From: Reyranella sp.
Lineage (GTDB): Bacteria > Pseudomonadota > Alphaproteobacteria > Reyranellales > Reyranellaceae
Assembly (NCBI GenBank): GCA_019750135.1
Contig: JAIEOV010000002.1
Location: 124,001 to 188,000 of the forward strand
Direction: 5' to 3'
DNA length: 64,000 nucleotides
Both the position numbers and the translations under genes were made by a program. Positions 1 through 8,656 of the stretch are shown in pieces. Every line of letters starts with the position of its first letter. The stretch's first letter is position 1. The notes under the pieces are model-generated. The model searched no databases. It was not told where the DNA came from and worked only from the letters and a program-made list of their open reading frames with translations.

Positions 1-275
1 ACTTTTTGCCGCGCATTGACGTGATGCCTGACCGGATTTCCGAACGGAACCGCTTTCTCTACCCAATATTGGGCTCGTCGCTTCTTGATCGGCAGATTCG
101 GCGGATAGGTGCATCAATCCATCTCTACGGCCATAGCCACGTCAACAATCGGACAACGATCGACGGGATCACCTACATTAACAATGCGTTCGGCTACCCT
201 GCCGAAGAGGCCTTCGCCTCACGGCGCTTGCTGTGCATCTACGATGATGAAGGCATCGAGCGTGCGTCACCGTAA
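1..275 (+). CDS. metallophosphoesterase, C-terminal part (cut by window start)
   Basis: The reading frame is open from the first bases and stops with TAA at 273-275, so the gene begins upstream of the window. About 90 residues remain. The sequence HLYGHSHVNN is the last metal-binding block (GHxH) of the calcineurin-like metallophosphoesterase fold, followed by ITYINNAFGYP, a usual C-terminal strand. The substrate cannot be inferred because the N-terminal metal-binding motifs are outside the window. A 105-base gap with no recognisable signal separates it from the next gene on the same strand. Confidence 0.75.
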   Translation, partial: FLPRIDVMPDRISERNRFLYPILGSSLLDRQIRRIGASIHLYGHSHVNNRTTIDGITYINNAFGYPAEEAFASRRLLCIYDDEGIERASP

Positions 276-380
276 CGTCGGCAATACAGACGACACAATC
301 GACAGCCTTTGCAACATGGCCGCGATACGCAACACGATTAAACGGATACCTGCCGGAGAGTGCCGACAAACAGGGGTGCC

Positions 381-1532
381 ATGAGGCCGCCATCGATCCT
401 GAAGAAGCCCACCGCCGTCTTTCGCCAGGCCGGTCCGCTCGAAGTCGGTCAGGGCAAGATCACCGGAATCATCGCCCTGGCACTGGGTGGCCTCGCCGTT
501 CTATCGGTGCTCGCCTTCCACTTTCCCGAGTACTTGACCACGCCGGATTTGCGCAAGAAGTACGACGTCAACGTTCTTCGTGAGATCCTTCTCATCGGGA
601 TGGTGATCGCCGGCGGTCTCGCCCTCGCCAACCTCATTCGATTGCGTAATCGCTGGCTGAACGGCACCGCCCTGCTCCTGATCGGCATTGCCGTTGCCGC
701 GGGTGGCCATCGCGTCCCGGTCGACGACTTTCCGGACAACACGCCCTACATCGGCCTCGATTGGTTCGTGCTCGACCTGCTGGGCTCCAGCCTGGTCTTC
801 ATCCTGATCGAGAAGCTGTTTCCGCTGCATCGCGGGCAGCCTGTCTTCCGACCGGACTGGCAGGTCGACTTCACGCATTTCGTGATCAACCATCTTCTCG
901 TCGGGCTGGCGCTGGTGATCGTCAACTTCGCCATCCACCGCCTGTTCGGCTGGCTGGTCTGGGCGCCGCTTCAGAAGTGGGTCGGCGGGCTGCCGTTCTT
1001 CGCCGCCGTGTTCGGGGCGCTGCTGATCGCCGACTTGGTCCAGTACTGGACCCACCGGGCGTATCACGAGATTCCGTTCCTGTGGCGCTTCCACGCGGTG
1101 CATCACAGCGCCAAGCACATGGACTGGATGGCCGGTTCCCGACTGCATATGTTCGAGCTCCTGACCACGCGCGTCTCGATCCTGGGCGTCCTCTACGTGC
1201 TGGGCTTCACCGAAGCGGTCATGAACGTCTACATCGTCATCGTCGGCTTCCAGGCGGTGTTCAACCACGCCAACGTCGCCCTGCCGACTGTCTTTGCCCG
1301 GGCGCCGCTGAAGTGGCTGATCGTGACGCCCGACTTCCATCATTGGCATCACAGCTCGGAGCGGGAAGCCATCGACCGCAACTACGCCGCCCATTTCGCC
1401 TTCATCGACTATCTGTTCGGCACGGCCGTGAAATCAGACCGGCGTTTCCCGGGGCAGTACGGCGTGCTGGGCGACTACATGCCGGGAAGCTACGTCCGGC
1501 AGCAGCTCTTCCCCTTTACCTGGAAGCACTGA
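381..1532 (+). CDS. sterol desaturase / fatty acid hydroxylase family protein
   Basis: This is an integral membrane di-iron enzyme of the fatty acid hydroxylase superfamily, 383 residues. Hydrophobic segments lie near residues 25-45, 65-85, 120-140, 170-195 and 205-225. The three histidine clusters are visible: HRAYH (about 225), FHAVHH (about 240) and FHHWHH (about 318), with NHAN in between. ATG at 381 is preferred over the GTG at 360 because AGGGGTG sits 5-9 bases before it. The natural substrate (sterol, hopanoid, carotenoid or alkylglycerol) cannot be read from sequence. A GC-rich hairpin with a T-run follows the stop. It appears monocistronic. Confidence 0.88.
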   Translation: MRPPSILKKPTAVFRQAGPLEVGQGKITGIIALALGGLAVLSVLAFHFPEYLTTPDLRKKYDVNVLREILLIGMVIAGGLALANLIRLRNRWLNGTALLLIGIAVAAGGHRVPVDDFPDNTPYIGLDWFVLDLLGSSLVFILIEKLFPLHRGQPVFRPDWQVDFTHFVINHLLVGLALVIVNFAIHRLFGWLVWAPLQKWVGGLPFFAAVFGALLIADLVQYWTHRAYHEIPFLWRFHAVHHSAKHMDWMAGSRLHMFELLTTRVSILGVLYVLGFTEAVMNVYIVIVGFQAVFNHANVALPTVFARAPLKWLIVTPDFHHWHHSSEREAIDRNYAAHFAFIDYLFGTAVKSDRRFPGQYGVLGDYMPGSYVRQQLFPFTWKH

Positions 1533-1555
1533 AACCCCGTCTTGACCAGTGAAAC

Positions 1556-1593
1556 GGCGGCAGGGCCTGCCCCTTTGCATCGCCGCCATTTTT
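1556..1593 (+). terminator. probable intrinsic terminator after the desaturase gene
   Basis: GGCGGC (1556-1561) pairs with GCCGCC (1582-1587), with an inner AGGGC/GCCCT pairing in the loop, and is followed directly by ATTTTT. It lies between the desaturase stop and the next start on the same strand. Confidence 0.5.
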
Positions 1594-1633
1594 GCGCATT
1601 CTCGGAAGCATAACCCCCGGGAAGGACCAGCGC

Positions 1634-2845
1634 ATGAAGTTCGGCATCTTCTATGAGTTGCAGCTGCCGCGGCCCTGGAAAGAGGGCGACGAGCACCGGC
1701 TCTACCAGAATGCGCTCTCCCAGCTCGAGCTGGCCGACAAGCTGGGCTACGACTATGCGTGGGAGGTCGAGCACCACTTCCTCGAGGAATATTCCCACTC
1801 GCCGTCGCCCGCCTCGTTCCTGGCCGCGGCCAGCCAGCGCACCAAGCAGATCAGGCTGGGCCACGGCATCCTGCAGCTCACCACCAACCATCCCGCCCAT
1901 ATCGCCGAGCGTGTCGCCTGCCTCGACCTGCTGTCGAGCGGGCGGGCCGAGTTCGGCATGGGCGAGAGCGCCTCGATCACCGAGCTGGAACCATTCGACA
2001 TCACCATGGAGAACAAGCGCGAGGTCTTCGAGGAGGCCGTGCGCGCCATCGTCCCGATGTTCAAGGACGGTCCCAGCGAGCACAAGGGCAAGTATTTCAA
2101 CTTCCCTCTGCGCATGGTCGTGCCCAAGCCGATGCAGAAGCCGCATCCGCCGCTCTGGGTCGCCTGCTCGCAGCTCGAGACCCTGGCCAAGTGCGGCGAA
2201 TGGGGCATGGGCGCGCTCGGCTTCCAGTTCGTCTCGGCCGACGCCGCGCACGCCTGGGTGCACGCCTACTACAACGCCTTCGTGAAGCGGCAGAAGCTTC
2301 TGGCCGACTACAAGACCAACCCCAACATCGCCCTGGTCTCGTTCTTCATGTGCGCCAAGACCGACGAGGAGGCGCGCGCCCGCGCCGACGGCGACACCTT
2401 CTTCCAGTTCTCGCTGCGCTTTTACGGCCAGTCGACTGACCGCCGCCGTCCGCCTGCCGGCACGGTCAACATGTGGGAAGAGTACCAGAAGTGGAAGAAG
2501 GCCAATCCAGAAGCGCACGAGGCGGCGCTGCGCGGCGGCCTGATCGGCTCGCCCGACACGATCCGCCGGAAGCTGCGCAAGTTCCAGTCGTCCAACATCG
2601 ACCAGGTGGTGCTGCTGAACCAGGCCGGCAAGAACACCCACGAGCACATCTGCGAATCGCTTGAACTGTTCGCCAAGGAAGTGATGCCCGAGTTCCAGGG
2701 CGCCCATCCCGAGCTGCTGAAGTGGAAGGAGAAGGTGCTGAACCGCGAGATCCAGCTCGAGGAGATCGACACCTCGGCCTTCACCGACCGCTACGGCGGC
2801 ACCATGAAGGCGATGGCACCGGCCAAGGCGCAGGCCGCGGAGTAG
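1634..2845 (+). CDS. LLM class flavin-dependent oxidoreductase (luciferase-like)
   Basis: A 403-residue bacterial-luciferase-like TIM-barrel monooxygenase. It begins MKFGIFYELQLPRPW, and has the family features EVEHHFLEEYSHSP and GHGILQLTTNHPAHIAERVACLDLLS, then SGRAEFGMGE. Members use reduced FMN or F420. The substrate is not predictable. ATG 1634 is chosen because the conserved MKFG start of the family begins there and GAAGGA lies 8 bases upstream; an in-frame upstream extension has no conserved content. The C-terminal 30 residues are Ala-rich and probably disordered. It is the first of three unrelated-locus paralogues of this superfamily in the window. Confidence 0.9.
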   Translation: MKFGIFYELQLPRPWKEGDEHRLYQNALSQLELADKLGYDYAWEVEHHFLEEYSHSPSPASFLAAASQRTKQIRLGHGILQLTTNHPAHIAERVACLDLLSSGRAEFGMGESASITELEPFDITMENKREVFEEAVRAIVPMFKDGPSEHKGKYFNFPLRMVVPKPMQKPHPPLWVACSQLETLAKCGEWGMGALGFQFVSADAAHAWVHAYYNAFVKRQKLLADYKTNPNIALVSFFMCAKTDEEARARADGDTFFQFSLRFYGQSTDRRRPPAGTVNMWEEYQKWKKANPEAHEAALRGGLIGSPDTIRRKLRKFQSSNIDQVVLLNQAGKNTHEHICESLELFAKEVMPEFQGAHPELLKWKEKVLNREIQLEEIDTSAFTDRYGGTMKAMAPAKAQAAE

Positions 2846-2857
2846 CATCCTCCGGAC

Positions 2858-3403
2858 ATGGCGCGGGTCCACATTCTCGGCGCCTCCGGCTCGGGCACGA
2901 CGACGCTGGGAGCGGCCCTCGCCGCCCGCCTCGGCCAGCTCCATGTCGATGCCGACAGCCTCTTCTGGCTGCCGACCGACCCGCCGTTTACGACCAAGCG
3001 GCCGACGGATGACCGGCAGGCGATGCTGCATCGGCTGCTTCCTGTGTCCGGTCAGTGGGTGTTCTCGGGATCGGCGCCGGAATGGGCCACGGCGCTCGAA
3101 CCGTTCTACGATCTCGTGGTCTTCCTGCGACTAGCCCCAGCGATCCGCATGGAACGCCTGCGGCGACGCCAGGCGGCCCAGTACGGCAAGCGCATCGAAG
3201 CGGGAGGCGACATGGCAGTCGCCAATGTCGACTTCATGAGATGGGCCGAGGCCTACGATGTCGCGGGACCGGAACAGCGCAGTCTGTTCGTCCATGAGAC
3301 CTGGCTGGCGACCCTGACGGTTCCCGTGCTGCGGTTGGATTCCGCCGTGCCTCTGAAGGAACTCGTCTTTGCTGTTCTCTCCAGGCTCGATCGCAGGCAA
3401 TAA
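2858..3403 (+). CDS. P-loop NTPase, adenylate-kinase-like (AAA family)
   Basis: A 181-residue protein beginning MARVHILGASGSGTTTLG. The P-loop GASGSGTTT (residues 8-16) and the later basic lid-like stretch MERLRRRQAAQYGKR match small nucleoside/shikimate-kinase-like P-loop proteins sometimes called topology-modulation or FlaR-like kinases. HVDADSLFWLPTDPPF is the usual substrate-side strand after Walker A in this group. It starts 12 bases after the preceding oxidoreductase and may be co-transcribed with it. The phosphorylated substrate is unknown. Confidence 0.75.
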   Translation: MARVHILGASGSGTTTLGAALAARLGQLHVDADSLFWLPTDPPFTTKRPTDDRQAMLHRLLPVSGQWVFSGSAPEWATALEPFYDLVVFLRLAPAIRMERLRRRQAAQYGKRIEAGGDMAVANVDFMRWAEAYDVAGPEQRSLFVHETWLATLTVPVLRLDSAVPLKELVFAVLSRLDRRQ

Positions 3404-3442
3404 TCCGCCGCGGTTTCAACCTTGTAGAGTGGTGGCTTACCC

Positions 3443-4468
3443 ATGACCGACGAGACGAACCAACCGCCTGCCCTCGCCGTCATCGATTCCCTTGGCGTCG
3501 ACGTCCTCACCGACAATGTCAGCGACACCTACGTCAGCAAGACCACCTTCGCGGTGTCCGAGTTCGCCAACGTCGTGCTGGCCGGCGCTACCGAGATCTC
3601 GGGCGAGACGCTGCTCGCCGCCAACCTGGGCTACGGCCTGCGGCTGCGCTCGAAGCGCGGCGGCCGCGAGCACACGATGCTGTTCGACACCGGCACCGAG
3701 GGCGCGGTGTTCATCCGCAACTGCCGCAACCTCGGACTCGACCTCGGCACGGTCGAGGAGATCGCCATCACCCACGGCCACTGGGACCACATGGGCGCCC
3801 TGCCGGCGGCGATCGACGCCATCGTCAAGCGGCGCGGCCGCGGTGCGGTCACGGTGCACGTCAATCCCGGCATGTTCAACGAACGCGGCGTGCTGCTGAA
3901 GAGCGGCACCATCTTCCCCGCCGCCCGCGTACCGACACCGGCCCAGATGGAGGATCGCGGCGCCAAGGTCGTCAACGACGGCAAGGCGCGCCTGCTGCTC
4001 GACGGCCACTTCTACTACAGCGGCGAGATCCCGCGCGTCAGCTCCTTCGAGACCGGTCGCGAGGACCATCTCTGCCGCAAGGACAATTCCGAGGACTGGC
4101 GGCCGGATCCCTACCTGATGGACGAGCGCATGCTGATCGCCAACGTGCGCAACCTGGGCCTGGTCGTGTTCAGCGCCTGCAGCCACGCCGGCATCGTCAA
4201 CGTCTGCACCGAGACGCGGCGGCTCTTTCCCGGCATCCCGATCCACGCCGTGATGGGCGGCCTGCATCTGGGCGGCGTCATGGAGCACCTGATCCCGCAG
4301 ACGGTCGAGGGGCTGAAGCCGTTCGACATCCGCTATGTCATCGCCGGGCACTGCACCGGCTGGCGGGCGCTGCATGCGCTGGCCGATGCCTATGGCGAGC
4401 GAGTCAGCCAGTCGGCCGTCGGCACCAGCTACACATTCGACGCCGCAGCGCCCCCCGCCGGCGCATGA
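3443..4468 (+). CDS. MBL fold metallo-hydrolase
   Basis: A 341-residue metallo-beta-lactamase-fold protein. The metal motif THGHWDHMGALPAAI (around residue 110) gives the HxHxDH signature; SACSHAGIVN and the terminal AGHCTGWRALHAL supply later ligands. The layout, with a long central insert and a C-terminal GHCTG block, resembles the subgroup annotated as 7,8-dihydropterin-6-yl-methyl-4-(beta-D-ribofuranosyl)aminobenzene 5'-phosphate synthase. The stop overlaps the start of the next gene by 4 bases (ATGA), so translation is coupled to the CobW-type protein, which suggests that metal supply and this metalloenzyme are linked. Exact reaction uncertain. Confidence 0.85.
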   Translation: MTDETNQPPALAVIDSLGVDVLTDNVSDTYVSKTTFAVSEFANVVLAGATEISGETLLAANLGYGLRLRSKRGGREHTMLFDTGTEGAVFIRNCRNLGLDLGTVEEIAITHGHWDHMGALPAAIDAIVKRRGRGAVTVHVNPGMFNERGVLLKSGTIFPAARVPTPAQMEDRGAKVVNDGKARLLLDGHFYYSGEIPRVSSFETGREDHLCRKDNSEDWRPDPYLMDERMLIANVRNLGLVVFSACSHAGIVNVCTETRRLFPGIPIHAVMGGLHLGGVMEHLIPQTVEGLKPFDIRYVIAGHCTGWRALHALADAYGERVSQSAVGTSYTFDAAAPPAGA

Positions 4469-5418
4469 TATCGCCTGCGACGTTCACCGTGCCACGCCGC
4501 GCCGAGAAGCTGCCGGTGACCCTGGTCACGGGCTTTCTGGGCAGCGGCAAGACCACGCTGGTCAACCACATCCTGTCGAACCGCGCCGGCGTGAAGGCCG
4601 CCGTGCTGGTGAACGAGCTGGGCGACATCGGCATCGACAACGACCTGATCGTCGCCGCCGAAGGCGGCATGATCGAGCTCAGCAACGGCTGCATCTGCTG
4701 CTCGACCAACAGCGACCTTCTGGACAGCATCGTGCGCGTGCTGAGCCGACCCGACCCGGTCGACCATATCCTGGTCGAGACCACGGGCGTGGCGGATCCC
4801 TTGCCCGTGGCGCAGACCTTTCAACGGCCGGAGTTCCGTGACACCTTGCGGCTCGACGCCATCGTCGCGGTCGCCGACGCCGAGCAGTTCAGCCTCGACC
4901 TGTTCGACAGCGCCGCCGTGCGCAACCAACTCCGCCACGCCGACGCCGTCCTGGTCAACAAGTGCGACCGGGTCGGCGAGGAACGTCTCGATAGCGTCGA
5001 GGAGAAGATCCGCGCGGTGAACCCCGGGGCACGGCTGCTGCGCACGACGCGCAGCGCGGCGCCATTGCCGTTGATCCTCGACGTCGATCTGCACCGGCCG
5101 GCGCCTCATGGCCACGGCCACCATCACGCTCATCTCGACGAAGACGGCTTCGTCTCGCTGTCCTTCGAAAGCGATCGTCCGTTCTCGGTCGGCCGCTTCC
5201 AGGGATTTCTGGACAACCGGCCACCCGGCCTGTTCCGCGGGAAGGGCTTCCTGTGGCTGGCCGAGACCGGCAAGCGCCACGTCTTCCACCTCGTCGGCGA
5301 ACGTTTCTCGCTCGATGAAGACGCCTCGGCAATCGGCGCCAATCGCCTCGTCCTGATCGGACGGCAGCTCGACGCCGAGGAACTGCGGCAACGCCTTTCG
5401 CAGTGCCTCGTCGACTAA
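4465..5418 (+). CDS. CobW/Nfu-type GTP-binding metallochaperone (COG0523)
   Basis: A 317-residue G3E GTPase. Walker A is GFLGSGKTTL near residue 23, followed by ELGDIGIDN and the metal-binding CICC motif in SNGCICCS, then ETTGVADP and the NKCD guanine-specificity motif. A His-rich insert, HGHGHHHAH, near residue 212 is typical of zinc-handling members. The C-terminal CobW_C domain ends the protein. It overlaps the MBL-fold gene by 4 bases; that enzyme is a plausible client. A convergent oxygenase reading frame continues antisense into its 3' half. Confidence 0.9.
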   Translation: MISPATFTVPRRAEKLPVTLVTGFLGSGKTTLVNHILSNRAGVKAAVLVNELGDIGIDNDLIVAAEGGMIELSNGCICCSTNSDLLDSIVRVLSRPDPVDHILVETTGVADPLPVAQTFQRPEFRDTLRLDAIVAVADAEQFSLDLFDSAAVRNQLRHADAVLVNKCDRVGEERLDSVEEKIRAVNPGARLLRTTRSAAPLPLILDVDLHRPAPHGHGHHHAHLDEDGFVSLSFESDRPFSVGRFQGFLDNRPPGLFRGKGFLWLAETGKRHVFHLVGERFSLDEDASAIGANRLVLIGRQLDAEELRQRLSQCLVD

Positions 5419-6383
5419 GACGAGGCGCGCGGCCACCGCTGCGCGCTTCAAGGAAATCCCTGTTGCGTTCACGCAGTTCCGCATCGGCCGCGCCGTAGAG
5501 GAACGGCAGATAGGCGTAGCGGACGCCCTTCGTCACCGCGGTCGCCTCATGCAACAAGATGCACGAGAACACGACCGCCCCGCCGGCCGGTGCGCGGTAG
5601 AGGCGGCCGCCGAATTCCGGGAAACGGAGATCGCCTCCCTCATAGTCCTCATTCAGATTGATGGTCACCGCAAACCGACGATGGGCGGTGCCCGCGGTGG
5701 TGTTGTCGCGATGCGGTCGGAAGTAGCCGCCGATGCCGGCATCGTAGCAGGCCACGATGTGACGCTCGATGCGGGTCGCCTCGAACTGGAAGGCGCGTTT
5801 GATCTCAGGCGATAGGCGGTCGTGCACGCGATGCATCGCCGTATCACGCAGGGTCGGATCGTCGATCAGGCAGTCCTGTCGGCGCTTGAAGCCATGGTCG
5901 ATCGAACCCACGGTGAAGCCATCCCGCTGCGTCATGAAGCCGGAGTCATGCCCGCCGCGCTGCAGGTAGTAGTCGATCAGCCGCCTGCAGAGTGCGGGCT
6001 CGAATATCCGTTCCATGATCAGGACGGGGGCATAGTTGATGCTGCCCTGGGTGGCCTGGTAGCTCGCAAGGTTCCGCAGGCCGGCGGCAATCGGAGCGAG
6101 GTAGGGCTTGCGTTCGACGAAGTCGAGCATCTGCAGCAGGCGGTAGTTGCGGTCCAGCACCAGGATCCGGGGCGATACCGTATCGTTCGTTCCGGCGACC
6201 AGCCCATATCTCCGCACTCCTCAACTCAGCCATGAACGACTCGAGCGCCGGCGAGGCCGGCGAACCCGGGAAGACAAGGACCAGGTTGCGTCCCGCGCAC
6301 GTTTCGAGACGAAACTCGGCGTTGCCGGGACTGGGCAAGGTCAGGGGCGGCAGGCGTTCGAACAGTCTCGGCGTTCGGGACAT
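4955..6383 (-). pseudogene. 2OG-Fe(II) oxygenase with AhpC/TSA-like N-terminus, apparently frameshifted
   Basis: The protein is split between two frames. An N-terminal part starts at ATG 6383 (MSRTPRLFERLPPLTLPSP..AGRNLVLVFPGS) and runs to about 6219; the rest continues in another frame from about 6217 (RRYGLVAGTNDTVSPRILVLDRN). Removing one base near 6218 joins ..MAEL-R to VRRYGLVAG and gives the peroxiredoxin-like start plus prolyl-4-hydroxylase fold common in this family. The iron ligands HRD and LLHEATAV and the 2OG-binding Arg (GVRYAY) are intact. Conserved sequence ends near 5444 (RDFLEA), yet no stop occurs until 4955, so the frame runs about 490 bases further, mostly antisense to the CobW gene. 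Sequencing error is an alternative to true decay. It lies 17 bases downstream of the preceding oxidoreductase gene on the same strand. Confidence 0.65.
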
Positions 6384-6400
6384 GACCGGTCGGCTCGAAA

Positions 6401-7501
6401 TCAATTCGATGTGCCGGCGATCGCGCGGCGGGCCTGGTCGAGGCTCGCGCCCTGGATCGCGCGAGCAAGATCGCTCAGGCGCTCCCTGTCGGCTGCATTG
6501 TTGACCGGAACCGAGAACTCGCAGTGCGTGACCACATCCGAGTAGCGGTCGAGAATCCTGCGGGCGATCTGGTCGTAGGTGCCGACGGTCACGAAGGTGT
6601 GGAGGATGTCGTCGCTGATATATTGCGGCATCTCCTCCCAGCGCTGGGCGCGCGACAGGAGCTTCAGCTCATCGGCGAGGTCGCCAAGGCCATGATGGGC
6701 GAAGGCCGCGCGATACTGCGGCGTCGAAGCATAGAACGAGATGCGGGCGCGCACGTCGACGATCTTCTTCGCGAGCTCTTCCTCGGTCGCCGCGGTCGCG
6801 ACCAGCGGTTTCATGCAGACCCGGAACCCGTCGAGCGAACGACCAGCCTTCGCCGCGCCCGCGCGCACTGCCGGCAGCATGACCTCGGCGATGTAGGACG
6901 GCGTGCACACCGGATGCGGGCGCAGGCCGTCGGCCACCTCGCCCACGATCTGGCTCATCACGGGATTGACCGCGGCGAGCTGGATCGGGATGTCGGGATG
7001 CTCGATTGGGCCGGGATTGAACAGCGGCACCATGAGGTTGATGTTGTAGTGCGGCCCCTTCACGTCGAGCTTGGCGCCGTTCTGCCAGCAGTCCCAAACG
7101 GCGCGCACGGCGCCGACATACTCGCGGATCCACGGGCCGGCGGGCGACGCCGGCATGCCGAAGCGGCGCTCGATATGCGCCTTGACCTGCGTGCCGAGCC
7201 CCAGGGTGAAGCGCCCGCCCGACAGTTTCTGCAGGGTCCAGGCGCTCATGGCGGTGACCGTCGGGCTGCGCGGAAAGGCGATGGCCACGGAGGTCGCAAG
7301 CTTGAGCCTGGTTGTCGCCTGGGCGGCGAGCGCCATGATGACGAAGGGATCGTCCTTGGTCTCCTCGACCACCATGCCGTCGTAGCCGATCTCCTCGAGC
7401 AGCTTCGCGTTGCGGCCGACGCTCGCGAGGTCGAGCGGTATTTCAGGCGCGCGCAGACCGGGATCGACCTTGCCGAGCGGCAGAAGAGTTTCGAGCAGCA
7501 T
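6401..7501 (-). CDS. LLM class flavin-dependent oxidoreductase (F420-type subgroup)
   Basis: A 366-residue luciferase-like oxidoreductase starting MLLETLLPLGKVDPGL. Motifs include EEIGYDGMVVEETKDDPF, LATSVAIAFPRSPTVTAMSAW and LSGGRFTLGLGTQVKAHIERRFG, the arrangement of the subgroup described as probable F420-dependent oxidoreductases. Actual cofactor (FMN or F420) is inferred only. It is divergent from an SDR gene at 7620 across a 118-base gap containing a long inverted repeat, and is followed on its own strand by the damaged 2OG oxygenase. Confidence 0.87.
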   Translation of the reverse strand: MLLETLLPLGKVDPGLRAPEIPLDLASVGRNAKLLEEIGYDGMVVEETKDDPFVIMALAAQATTRLKLATSVAIAFPRSPTVTAMSAWTLQKLSGGRFTLGLGTQVKAHIERRFGMPASPAGPWIREYVGAVRAVWDCWQNGAKLDVKGPHYNINLMVPLFNPGPIEHPDIPIQLAAVNPVMSQIVGEVADGLRPHPVCTPSYIAEVMLPAVRAGAAKAGRSLDGFRVCMKPLVATAATEEELAKKIVDVRARISFYASTPQYRAAFAHHGLGDLADELKLLSRAQRWEEMPQYISDDILHTFVTVGTYDQIARRILDRYSDVVTHCEFSVPVNNAADRERLSDLARAIQGASLDQARRAIAGTSN

Positions 7502-7533
7502 TGTAGGGCAGGCTAGTGAGAGCAGAAGCCCTT

Positions 7534-7603
7534 GTCATCCCGAGCGCAGCGAGGGACCTTTGGCCGGCATCGCAAAAGATCCCTCGCTTGCGCTCGGGAT
7601 GAC
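7534..7603. repeat. extragenic palindromic repeat
   Basis: A 23-base arm (7534-7556, GTCATCCCGAGCGCAGCGAGG..) is repeated in inverted form at 7580-7603 (..CCTCGCTTGCGCTCGGGATGAC) with one inserted base, around a 23-base centre. Arms of this kind occur dispersed in many bacterial genomes as extragenic palindromes. It sits between two divergent genes, so it would form a hairpin in neither mRNA's terminator position. Confidence 0.8.
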
Positions 7604-7619
7604 AACGGAAGGAAATACC

Positions 7620-8594
7620 ATGAAAGATCTCGCAGGGCGGCTCGCCGTCATCACTGGCGGCGGCACGGGCATGGGCCGTGAGCTCGCCCGCCAGCTCGTG
7701 GCCGAAGGCTGCAGCATCGCGATGTGCGACGTGTCGGCGGCGGCAATGGCCGAGACCAAGCGCCTGTGCGAGGCCGAGCGCCTGCCGCAGGGGCTGCGCA
7801 TCACCACGCACCTGGCCGACGTCTCCAACGAGGACGACGTCAAACGCTTCGCCGCCGAGGTGGCGCGCGACCATGACACCGACAAGATCCATCTGCTGTT
7901 CAACAATGCCGGCATCGGCGGCGGCGGCAGCATGATCGTGCACGAGCGCTCGGAATGGGAGCGCACCTTCAACATCTGCTGGTTCGGCGTCTACTACTGC
8001 ACCCGCGCCTTCCTGCCGATGATGCTGAAGGCCGACCGCGGCCATATCGTCAACACCTCGAGCGTCAACGGCTTCTGGGCATCGATCGGCCCGATGGTGC
8101 CGCACACCGCCTACAGCGCCGCCAAGTTCGCGGTGAAGGGCTTCAGCGAGGCCCTGCAGACTGACCTCAACATGAACGCGCCGCACATCAAGTGCTCCGT
8201 GGTGATGCCGGGCCATATCGGCACCTCGATCGTCACCAACTCGCGCAAGATCCAGGCCGGCCACGAGTCGCCCGATTTCACGCCCAAGGAGCTGGCCCAG
8301 ATGCGCGCCCGCGTGGCGTCAATGGGCGTGGATGTCTCCAAGCTCACTGACCATGACATCGGCAAGATGGCGCACGAGCGGGCCCGCAAGTTCCTTGATG
8401 AAGCGCCGACCACCGCCGCCGAGGCCGCCACGATCATCCTTGACGGCGTCAAGGCCGAGCGCTGGCGCATTCTGGTCGGCAAGGACGCCGAAAAGATCGA
8501 CCAGATGGTGCGCCAGGCCCCGGAAAAAGCCTACGACGCCGATTTCTTCCAGACCTTGGCCAAGGAAGTCGGCTGGAAGCTCGGCGCCAACTAA
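7620..8594 (+). CDS. SDR family NAD(P)-dependent oxidoreductase
   Basis: A 324-residue classical short-chain dehydrogenase. The cofactor motif is TGGGTGMG near residue 11, NNAGIGGG follows, then the catalytic Ser-Tyr-Lys set in NTSSVNG and YSAAKFAVKG. The C-terminal tail is about 70 residues longer than a minimal SDR. The start is ATG 7620 with GGAAGGAAA 5-13 bases upstream; longer in-frame starts would translate the palindromic repeat. Substrate unknown. Confidence 0.88.
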   Translation: MKDLAGRLAVITGGGTGMGRELARQLVAEGCSIAMCDVSAAAMAETKRLCEAERLPQGLRITTHLADVSNEDDVKRFAAEVARDHDTDKIHLLFNNAGIGGGGSMIVHERSEWERTFNICWFGVYYCTRAFLPMMLKADRGHIVNTSSVNGFWASIGPMVPHTAYSAAKFAVKGFSEALQTDLNMNAPHIKCSVVMPGHIGTSIVTNSRKIQAGHESPDFTPKELAQMRARVASMGVDVSKLTDHDIGKMAHERARKFLDEAPTTAAEAATIILDGVKAERWRILVGKDAEKIDQMVRQAPEKAYDADFFQTLAKEVGWKLGAN

Positions 8595-8603
8595 AGCGGT
8601 CAC

Positions 8604-8629
8604 GCAACCGCCACCGCTCGCCGCTCGTT
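8604..8629 (+). promoter_or_regulatory. EcfG-like promoter of the hemerythrin gene
   Basis: GCAAC (8604-8608), 17-base spacer, CGTT (8626-8629). The expected start would leave a leader of about 20 bases carrying AAAGGAG before ATG 8657. The alphaproteobacterial general-stress consensus is GGAAC-N16/17-CGTT, so the second -35 base differs. Confidence 0.5.
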
Positions 8630-8656
8630 TCCCTATATCGGGAAAGGAGCGGCGAC

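Noticed and set aside
1490..3031. 513-codon minus-strand frame over the flavin oxidoreductase
   Set aside because: Low-complexity, antisense to a well-supported gene, no ribosome site or motif.
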